Origin: JBJTUH01 sp044346175
GTDB taxonomy: Bacteria > Cyanobacteriota > Vampirovibrionia > Vampirovibrionales > JAJTHC01
DNA: 21,574 bases
Assembly: GCA_044346175.1 (NCBI GenBank)
Contig: JBIIZQ010000028.1
Span: 1-21,574, forward strand
Direction of reading: 5' to 3'
The position numbers were made by a program, and so were the translations under genes. Position 1 is the first letter of the stretch. Each line of letters starts with the position of its first letter. Under the pieces are notes generated by a model. The model was not told the DNA's origin. It searched no databases and saw only the letters and a program-made list of their open reading frames with translations. This document shows positions 6,964 through 12,487 of the stretch, piece by piece.

Positions 6964-8055
6964 CTATGAAACTGCCGTCGTAAGCGTCAAAGGTACTTCA
7001 TGACAAGCAACCCAATGATTGGGACGCTTCTCCTCAAGGACAGGTGCCGTCTCTTTGCAATGGGGTTGCACGTGAGGACATCTCGGGTGAAACTGGCACC
7101 CAGAAGGTGGATGGATAGGGTTAGGAGGTTCACCGCCCAAAGCTTTCTTATGCCAATGTGAGGGCGTATGAGGCGTATCGAGTGTCATGTTTTCAGGATA
7201 TACCTGAGGAATGGCGTTAAGTAACGCTTTGGTGTAAGGGTGGAGCGGTTGCGCATAAAGTTGCTCGCTCGGTGCAAGCTCTACAAAAGCCCCTAAGTAC
7301 ATCACCGCAATGCGATGACTCACGTACCGCACCACCGACAAGTTATGTGAAATAAACACATAGCTTGTCAGTGTCTCACGTTGCAGTTGCTTTAAGAGGT
7401 TTAAAATTTGTGCTTGTACCGATACATCTAAAGCACTCACTGCCTCATCCGCAAGCAATAACGAGGGGTTAAGCATTAAAGCACGTGCAATGTTAATACG
7501 CTGGCGTTGCCCACCTGAAAAACTCTCAGGGTAACGTGTTAAATCAGAGGCTTTTAAGCCAACCTGTTCAAGGCGTGCCACAGCGAGTTCAAGTCGGGTG
7601 TGATGATTCCCTTTACGATGAATTTCAAGAGGCTCGGTAAGGAGTTCTTGAATGCGCATTTTAGGGTTCAAGCTATCATACGGGTTTTGAAAAACACACT
7701 GAAAATCTGCCCGATATTTACGACGTTGAGCAGGTGTGAGTGCAGTCCAGTTGACACTATTCACCCATACTTGCCCTTTATCAGGCTCAATTAAATGGAG
7801 TAAGAGCTTCCCCAAAGAAGACTTACCACACCCTGATTCTCCTACAATCCCAAGGGTTTCACCTTTTGAAAGCTCAAATGACACACCATTGACGGCATGA
7901 ACATTACCGATAGGTTTACGGAGTAACCCCTCACCATACACGGGATAATGTTTCCACAGGGACTCTACTTGTAGTACCAAGGGGGGCTTTTCAGAGAAGG
8001 TTGCCCCCATACCCTCATCAGTGGCGTGCGTATGCTCAAACAAGGGGGATGTCAT
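6964..8055 (-). CDS. Oligopeptide/dipeptide ABC transporter ATP-binding protein (OppF/DppF type)
   Basis: This 363-residue ATPase would power import of peptides or a related solute. Visible motifs are Walker A GESGCGKS (72-79), Q-loop VFQNPYDSLNP (121-131), signature SGGQRQR (180-186), Walker B LLLADEA (199-205), D-loop SALD (207-210) and H-loop His237. The C-terminal extension has the Opp/Dpp family block GEPPNPIHPPSGCQFHPRC (308-326), with Cys320, Cys326, Cys333 and Cys351; homologous cysteines bind an iron-sulfur cluster in some members. The residue after the catalytic Glu is Ala instead of the usual Pro (DEAVSALD). The gene starts 4 nt after the gatB stop, so the two are probably one transcript. 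Its permease partner may be the gene at 16405, but they are 8 kb apart. Confidence 0.93.
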   Translation of the reverse strand: MTSPLFEHTHATDEGMGATFSEKPPLVLQVESLWKHYPVYGEGLLRKPIGNVHAVNGVSFELSKGETLGIVGESGCGKSSLGKLLLHLIEPDKGQVWVNSVNWTALTPAQRRKYRADFQCVFQNPYDSLNPKMRIQELLTEPLEIHRKGNHHTRLELAVARLEQVGLKASDLTRYPESFSGGQRQRINIARALMLNPSLLLADEAVSALDVSVQAQILNLLKQLQRETLTSYVFISHNLSVVRYVSHRIAVMYLGAFVELAPSEQLYAQPLHPYTKALLNAIPQVYPENMTLDTPHTPSHWHKKALGGEPPNPIHPPSGCQFHPRCPHVQPHCKETAPVLEEKRPNHWVACHEVPLTLTTAVS

Positions 8056-8059
8056 AGGC

Positions 8060-9628
8060 TTAGGGTGTATCCCCTTGGAGTAACGCAGGTAATATCTGAT
8101 TCACTACGACAGGGTTTGCACGTCCTTGTGTGGCTTTCATCACCTGTCCAGCAAAGAAACCCTGTAATTTGGTTTTGCCAGCTCGGTAATCTTCAACATT
8201 TTTGGGGTTAGCAGCCATAATCTCAAGAATAGCGGCTTTGAGTGTCTCAACATCTGAGAGTTGTGCTAACGCCAAGGTTTCTACCCAGTGTTGGGCGGTA
8301 TGTCCTTCTTTACCACCTGCTTCAAGTAATTTTAAAAGAAGCTGCTTGGCACCCGCTGAACTGATGACTTGGTCGTCTTGCAATACCACAAGGTCGGCAA
8401 GGTTATCGGGGGTCATGGCAGAGGTCTCAAAGGTTTTCTTTTCCTGCTTGAGCCAAGCGGTTGCGTCACCCATCATCCAGTTAACTGCAAGTTTTACACG
8501 GGCTGGTGTGTTGAGCTTGCCTGTGGCATGCGTGGCATCAAGGAAATCACCAAGCTCTTTAAACTCGGTAAATACTTCGGCATCATAAAGAGACAACGAA
8601 AATGGAGGCTCTTGTAAACGGGCTGTACGTTGATGTGGTAATTCAGGCAAGGTCTCACGAAGGGTTTGTACATACTCAGGTGCCATACGGTACACGGGCA
8701 GGTCGGGTTCAGGGAAGTAGCGGTAATCATGAGCTTCCTCCTTACTACGCATGAGTTGGGTGCTTTGGGTGGCTTCATGCCATAAACGGCTTTCTTGTTT
8801 AACGGCATCACCTGACTCAATCAAGGTAATTTGGCGTGCAATTTCAGAGTCAATCGCTCGTTGCACGGCACGAAAACTGTTCATGTTTTTAACTTCGGTT
8901 TTTGTCCCCAATGCCGTGGTGCCTTTCAAGCGCACACTCACGTTGGCATCGCAACGCATGGAGCCTTCTTCTAAGTTGCCATCGCACACGCCAAGGTAAC
9001 GCACAATACTCCGTAGTTTGTTAAGGTACTCTTTGGCTTCTTCGGCATCGCATATATCAGGCTCAGACACAATTTCAACCAAAGGCGTACCTGCACGGTT
9101 AAGGTCTACCAAACTATAGAGGGAACCTGCTAAACCATCGGCACCCACGTGAACCAATTTCCCTGCATCTTCTTCAAGATGGGCACGTGTAATCCGAATG
9201 GTGCGTCCATTACTCAGAAGCATCTTACCCGCCAAGCAACTGGGCTTATCGTATTGAGAAATCTGATAGCCTTTGGGGAGGTCAGGGTAAAAGTATTGTT
9301 TCCGAGAAAATTCTATCTCCTCAGCGATGTGGCAGTCTAACGCTAAGCCGATTTGGATAGCATACTTCAAGGCTGTCGCATTAAGCACGGGTAACACCCC
9401 AGGAAGCCCAAGGGTGACGGGGTCAGTGTTGGTGTTAGGAGCATCGCCAAAACGAGTGGCACTGTAGGTAAAAAGCTTGGTTTGGGTATTCAGCTGGACG
9501 TGGACTTCAAGCCCTATCACCGCTTCATATTTCTCATGCCCTGCCACGGACGTAATAACCTCGGACAATACGGGGGTGTAGGTCGCTGTTTCATCATTGG
9601 AGAAAGCCACAGAGGCAAGCATCATCAT
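8060..9628 (-). CDS. gatB: Aspartyl/glutamyl-tRNA amidotransferase subunit B
   Basis: GatB is the kinase/transamidase-activating subunit of GatCAB, which converts misacylated Glu-tRNA(Gln) or Asp-tRNA(Asn) to the amidated form in the cytoplasm. The 522-residue product has the family hallmarks: YEAVIGLEVHVQLNTQTKLF (34-53), the RKQYFYPDLPKGYQISQYD block, VDLNRAGTPLVEIVSEPD and KTEVKNMNSFRAVQRAID. The C-terminal YqeY-like tail is complete (NVEDYRAGKTKLQGFFAGQV). About 30 residues precede the usual start. It begins with ATGATGATG and no Shine-Dalgarno, so a downstream GTG (in TSVAGHEKYE) remains possible. The presence of GatB suggests the organism makes Gln- or Asn-tRNA indirectly. gatA and gatC are not adjacent. 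Confidence 0.96.
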   Translation of the reverse strand: MMMLASVAFSNDETATYTPVLSEVITSVAGHEKYEAVIGLEVHVQLNTQTKLFTYSATRFGDAPNTNTDPVTLGLPGVLPVLNATALKYAIQIGLALDCHIAEEIEFSRKQYFYPDLPKGYQISQYDKPSCLAGKMLLSNGRTIRITRAHLEEDAGKLVHVGADGLAGSLYSLVDLNRAGTPLVEIVSEPDICDAEEAKEYLNKLRSIVRYLGVCDGNLEEGSMRCDANVSVRLKGTTALGTKTEVKNMNSFRAVQRAIDSEIARQITLIESGDAVKQESRLWHEATQSTQLMRSKEEAHDYRYFPEPDLPVYRMAPEYVQTLRETLPELPHQRTARLQEPPFSLSLYDAEVFTEFKELGDFLDATHATGKLNTPARVKLAVNWMMGDATAWLKQEKKTFETSAMTPDNLADLVVLQDDQVISSAGAKQLLLKLLEAGGKEGHTAQHWVETLALAQLSDVETLKAAILEIMAANPKNVEDYRAGKTKLQGFFAGQVMKATQGRANPVVVNQILPALLQGDTP

Positions 9629-9772
9629 GGGGCGGCGGTACTATCTAAGCGGAGCATTATGCAAATAAACGGTCATGCTACTGTATTTCAGTCACACAAG
9701 AAAGCTAGACAACAAAGCTGAAAAATGTAAGGAGACGCTGTCTCTCTTTTTAGCTATTTTAATGGATACACA

Positions 9773-9804
9773 CCTTGGTTACAAGGGTAAGACGCTTACC
9801 AAGG
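9773..9804. repeat. Small alternative-pairing hairpin element
   Basis: CCTTG (9773-9777) can pair with CAAGG at 9782-9786 (loop GTTA) or with the second CAAGG at 9800-9804. GGTAAG (9786-9791) pairs with CTTACC (9795-9800) around a 3-nt loop. The local and long-range pairings of CCTTG are mutually exclusive, as in switching leaders. It lies about 145 nt upstream of gatB and nearly 280 nt upstream of the ArsR gene, so the role is unclear. Confidence 0.35.
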
Positions 9805-10042
9805 GGTTTATTTTAAGTTATTAAAAAGGCAAATACATAGGACTTTTTTGTTTAGCTTGTCCCTAACGAAATGTAAACAGGAGTCCAAGAGAGAGTGTAT
9901 TTGACGACCAACGACATTTTCCATGAATTTGCCGAAGTGCTATAGATACATCCATACGATTGGTAGTCGGCTTAGTCTAACCTCTATACACCTTAGTGTA
10001 GTATGATTGGATGAGATAATAGTGATTGGTTTGTTTACACTC

Positions 10043-10072
10043 TTGACAGGTGACCTTTTTGTCACTTAACAT
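10043..10072 (+). promoter_or_regulatory. Promoter with embedded inverted-repeat operator for the ArsR fusion gene
   Basis: A consensus -35 TTGACA (10043-10048) is followed after 18 nt by TAACAT (10067-10072) as a -10. Inside the spacer sits the inverted repeat GTGAC-N6-GTCAC (10050-10065). ArsR-family regulators commonly bind such dyads overlapping their own promoter, so this is a good candidate autoregulatory operator. The -10 ends 6 nt before the ATG at 10079, which would put the transcription start at or near the start codon and make the message leaderless. Confidence 0.55.
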
Positions 10073-10078
10073 AATCAC

Positions 10079-10852
10079 ATGGATAACATTTTTAAAGCTT
10101 TAAGTGATACGCATAGACGATCCATTCTTGACATTCTTCATGCTAAGGATGGGTTAAGTCTCATGGATATTGAAAAACATTTCCCAACCATGACCCGTTT
10201 TGGGGTAATGAAACACCTTAAAGTACTTGAAGATGCTTTCTTAGTTGTTACTAGAAAAAGCGGTCGGTTTAAGTATCACTATCTCAACCCTGTACCCATT
10301 CAAGACATTTCTGACCGTTGGCTATCTTCTTTTGCTAAACCATGGACAACCTCCATGCGTTGTTTAAAATCCGAACTAGAAAGACCTAACACCATGTCTA
10401 AGCCAAACCATGTGTATGTTACTGTGATTAAAACTACACCAGAAAAGCTTTGGGAAGCTCTTACAAACGGTGCCATTACACCTCATTATTACTATGGTGC
10501 AACGTTTAAAGGAACATTAGAACCAGGTGCTGAGTATGGCTATGTGGCACCTGGTGGTGACGAGTATTTTGTACGAGGGACGATTAAAGAGGTCATACCT
10601 CATAAAAAAATTGTCGCTACTTTCAGTGGTGCATGGATGCCTGGTATGGAACAAGACCCTCCTAGCCAAGTCACGTGGGAGATTAAGCAATCTGGTGATT
10701 GTTGTGTATTAACTTTAATCCATGATGGCTTCGATACCGAAACACTTACCTATCAAGCAAGTGGTGGTGGTTGGCCTGGTATTCTTTCTGGTCTTAAAAC
10801 TTACCTAGAGACTGGTAGCTCACTCGGCTACTCCCCAATGGCAAACGCATAA
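10079..10852 (+). CDS. ArsR-type winged-helix regulator fused to an SRPBCC (AHSA1-like) domain
   Basis: Residues 1-100 are an ArsR/SmtB winged helix: FKALSDTHRRSILDILHAKD opens helix 1-2, FPTMTRFGVMKHLKVLEDAF covers the recognition helix, and VVTRKSGRFKYHYLNP forms the wing. I see no CxC metal site. Residues from about 110 to 250 form an SRPBCC/AHSA1-like ligand-binding fold (VYVTVIKTTPEKLWEALTNG; VPHKK-like segment; TWEIKQSGDCCVLTLIHDGF; GGGWPGILSGLKTYLE). In many genomes these are two adjacent genes; here they are one 257-residue chain, with an internal Met (MSKPNHVYV) at the junction. An inferred role is repression relieved by a small hydrophobic ligand. It appears more A+T-rich than its neighbours, has its own promoter and is closed by a strong terminator. 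Confidence 0.88.
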   Translation: MDNIFKALSDTHRRSILDILHAKDGLSLMDIEKHFPTMTRFGVMKHLKVLEDAFLVVTRKSGRFKYHYLNPVPIQDISDRWLSSFAKPWTTSMRCLKSELERPNTMSKPNHVYVTVIKTTPEKLWEALTNGAITPHYYYGATFKGTLEPGAEYGYVAPGGDEYFVRGTIKEVIPHKKIVATFSGAWMPGMEQDPPSQVTWEIKQSGDCCVLTLIHDGFDTETLTYQASGGGWPGILSGLKTYLETGSSLGYSPMANA

Positions 10853-10863
10853 CATGTTAAACG

Positions 10864-10902
10864 ATGAGCGATGAGAATCGTTAAGATATTTTTGTCGCTC
10901 AT
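10864..10902 (+). repeat. Imperfect long inverted repeat after the ArsR fusion gene
   Basis: ATGAGCGA (10864-10871) pairs with TCGCTCAT (10895-10902). The flanks continue the symmetry imperfectly (ACATGTTAA before, CGTTAAATGT after). A smaller alternative hairpin, CGAT-gaga-ATCG (10869-10880), overlaps the left arm. It lies just before the terminator at 10925 and may stabilise the mRNA 3' end. Confidence 0.4.
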
Positions 10903-10924
10903 ACACGTTAAATGTTAGCTTTTT

Positions 10925-10956
10925 ACAGCAGCAAAATCATTGCTGCTGTTTTTGTT
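10925..10956 (+). terminator. Intrinsic terminator of the ArsR fusion gene
   Basis: ACAGCAGCAA (10925-10934) pairs perfectly with TTGCTGCTGT (10940-10949) around a 5-nt AATCA loop, followed by a run of T residues (TTTTTTGTT counting the last stem base). This is a textbook Rho-independent terminator about 70 nt after the stop codon. Confidence 0.9.
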
Positions 10957-11052
10957 AATAGTTCATCCCATTTGGTGGTTTTTAATTGGGAGGACTTTGA
11001 TTGTTTCTTAAACACTTTTAACTTTGTTTAATATTTGTTATGATGTAATCTT

Positions 11053-11343
11053 ATGACACTTTTTCAGTGTCTTGGTATGCTGTCTTTAAATCTTAAATCC
11101 ATGAAAGACATTCCTCCTCTCATGACACCTCCGCACCCATCTTCATACGCCACGCATCCAAACTACGACCCTCAAGGTGCTTATGCACAACAGGCACCCA
11201 TGCCCTACCGTTTTCGGTTGCGTAAAGGGGAGTTTGAGCTTGAGCTAAGTAGCGATGATGCTCAGTTTATTGCTCAGCAAATGGAGCAGTGGCAACATCT
11301 CATGATGCACATGAGTACCCCTTCTAACCCTCCTATGCACTAA
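11053..11343 (+). CDS. Small hypothetical protein sharing a motif with its downstream neighbour
   Basis: I do not recognise this 96-residue protein. Residues 19-52 are Pro/His/Tyr-rich. Residues 52-86 look folded: a strand pair (YRFRLRKGEFELELSS) followed by an amphipathic helix (DDAQFIAQQMEQWQHLM). The next gene begins with a similar strand-strand-helix arrangement (YSYHLRFSQG, then CELEFEG, then a helix). A TATGAT hexamer at 11039-11044 ends 8 nt before the ATG, and no Shine-Dalgarno is visible, so either the message is nearly leaderless or translation begins at an internal Met (residue 17 or 24). It follows a terminator and precedes the 11393 gene by 49 nt on the same strand. Confidence 0.55.
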   Translation: MTLFQCLGMLSLNLKSMKDIPPLMTPPHPSSYATHPNYDPQGAYAQQAPMPYRFRLRKGEFELELSSDDAQFIAQQMEQWQHLMMHMSTPSNPPMH

Positions 11344-11392
11344 GCTTACGATGAGGTATCTTGAATCAGTGGTGCATTAAGGACTGAAGGTT

Positions 11393-12016
11393 ATGTCATA
11401 TTCCTACCATTTACGTTTTTCACAAGGTGCTACACAAGCCTCACAAACGGTGGTACCACCCTGTGAGCTTGAGTTCGAGGGACCTCAAGGGGAAGCCTTA
11501 CAACCTATGTTAAGTAGGTACTATACGTTATTGTGTCAAACACTGTCTGCTAGCGTAGGGACACCTCAAGCCTCTATCTCCCAAAACGATGGTATACAGC
11601 ACGCTTCCACTAAAGAGACGTTTGAGGGGGTAGAAGTAGTGCCGTCCGTTTCTGAAGAAACGACGGTTTCTGGCGTTTCTTCAGAAACGGACGTGGTGGC
11701 TTTTCAAACTTTAGAGGAACTGTTGCAAGAGTTTACGCATATTACGCCGATGGTCTTATTACTGGCAGGGGCGTTTTTTCTTTCGTGGCGACAAGGTTTG
11801 TTGCAGTTCCAACTACGAGATATTAACCGCTTGTTAGTGCAGCAGGCACGTCCGCCAATGACGCATCCGCTACTTGAAGAAGCCTTACGTGAGGGCTATA
11901 TTGCTAAGGCGACTGCTTTGCAGCAAGCCCTACAAACCCCTATTACGGTACATGCCTCAGAGATGTATAGTTTGACAGAGTCAGGCAAGCACTTCCTTGA
12001 AACGTTCTTGAAGTAG
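11393..12016 (+). CDS. Two-part hypothetical protein with winged-helix-like C-terminus
   Basis: This 207-residue protein starts at ATG 11393 with AAGGA 8 nt upstream. Residues 3-50 form a strand-strand-helix module like that of the preceding gene. Residues 55-103 are a Ser/Thr/Glu-rich linker, whose DNA contains a perfect 20-bp inverted repeat. Residues 105-207 are mainly helical and end with MYSLTESGKHFLETFL, typical of the last wing and helix of MarR/PadR-like winged-helix folds. A DNA-binding or adaptor role is therefore possible but not shown. A hydrophobic run (PMVLLLAGAFFLSW, about 119-132) may be a buried helix; it is short for a membrane span. It probably forms a two-gene unit with 11053. 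Confidence 0.65.
   Translation: MSYSYHLRFSQGATQASQTVVPPCELEFEGPQGEALQPMLSRYYTLLCQTLSASVGTPQASISQNDGIQHASTKETFEGVEVVPSVSEETTVSGVSSETDVVAFQTLEELLQEFTHITPMVLLLAGAFFLSWRQGLLQFQLRDINRLLVQQARPPMTHPLLEEALREGYIAKATALQQALQTPITVHASEMYSLTESGKHFLETFLK
11643..11693. repeat. Perfect 20-bp inverted repeat inside a coding linker
   Basis: CGTCCGTTTCTGAAGAAACG (11643-11662) is the exact reverse complement of 11674-11693, separated by 11 nt. Each arm also contains its own near-palindrome (GTTTCTGAAGAAAC), and the loop carries another GGTTTCTG. It encodes residues about 84-101 of the 11393 product, in the linker between its two folded parts. It may be a repeat element that inserted in frame or an expanded palindrome. 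Confidence 0.85.
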
Positions 12017-12057
12017 CCACCGCTTTATTTTGCTTGCTTTTCGGCTATATTACGGCT

Positions 12058-12363
12058 ATGTCTTGGCAACCAACTTACACTATCACGAATAAATTACTCT
12101 TCACCATGCGAGATATTGGTGAGGCCATCGGGGCGATTAAAAGCTACACCTTAACAGGAAGTACTTTGGCAAAGCTCGCATTTGAAGCCAGAGCCTTATC
12201 TTCCTATGCTTCTACCAGTATTGAAGGGAATCCATTGCCTTTAACTGATGTAAAATATCTGCTTAAAACAAAAAGAGAAGCCCGACGAGATACCGAACGA
12301 GAAGTTTTAAATTACAATCAAGCACTCCAAGACCTCTTATGTATCACACAAAGACTCCCCTAG
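12058..12363 (+). pseudogene. Truncated Fic-family protein: N-terminal domain only
   Basis: The 101-residue product matches the N-terminal domain of Fic (AMPylase/doc-like) proteins: WQPTYTITNKLLFTMRDIGE, then FEARALSSYASTSIEGNPLP and EREVLNYNQALQDL. STSIEGN fits the (S/T)xxxE(G/N) inhibitory helix motif that blocks the ATP site in self-inhibited Fic enzymes. The catalytic core, including the HxFx(D/E)GN(G/K)R loop, is missing: the frame ends at TAG 12361 and no continuation is visible in the other frames before the next gene. It is therefore either a decayed gene or a stand-alone inhibitory-helix protein. The frame is open to a TTG at 12034, but ATG 12058 fits the family start. TATATT (12046-12051) lies 6 nt upstream, and there is no Shine-Dalgarno. 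Confidence 0.8.
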
Positions 12364-12422
12364 CTCTTGAGGTCATTGAGTGAGGTTTAGGACAAATATA
12401 TTTTGTGACTCAAAGACTAACA

Positions 12423-12463
12423 AACCTCGAAGTGTTACCTTTTGAGGGCAACACTTCGAGGTT
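12423..12463. terminator. Bidirectional terminator-like inverted repeat
   Basis: AACCTCGAAGTGTT (12423-12436) is an exact 14-bp inverted match to AACACTTCGAGGTT (12450-12463), with a 13-nt loop. It lies between the Fic remnant on plus and the chemoreceptor gene on minus, which converge. No T-tract follows on either side, so termination efficiency is uncertain. Confidence 0.65.
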
Positions 12464-12487
12464 ACACGGCAGTAGCGTTTCCTTGTT

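Larger units (their letters stand above)
9629..10078. other. 450-nt divergent intergenic region between gatB and the ArsR fusion gene
   Basis: This region should hold promoters for both flanking genes. Near the middle, GAGAC-gct-GTCTC (9732-9744) followed by CTTTTT is a small terminator-like hairpin. At 9773-9804 one CCTTG arm can pair with either of two CAAGG copies around a GGTAAG-acg-CTTACC hairpin. TACAC-ctta-GTGTA lies at 9987-10000. The promoter and operator next to the ArsR gene are listed separately. No open reading frame with a credible start was seen. Confidence 0.5.

Noticed and set aside
8202..8588. 128-codon plus-strand frame antisense to gatB
   Set aside because: gatB is unmistakable on the minus strand; the antisense frame is Ser/Ala-rich with no family resemblance.
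12364..12487. Frameshifted continuation of the Fic protein
   Set aside because: I read the other frames after TAG 12361 and found stops within a few codons and no Fic core motif before the chemoreceptor gene.
9629..12487. Genomic island with mobile elements
   Set aside because: The block holds a Fic remnant and lower apparent G+C, but no integrase, transposase, tRNA boundary or flanking direct repeats were found.
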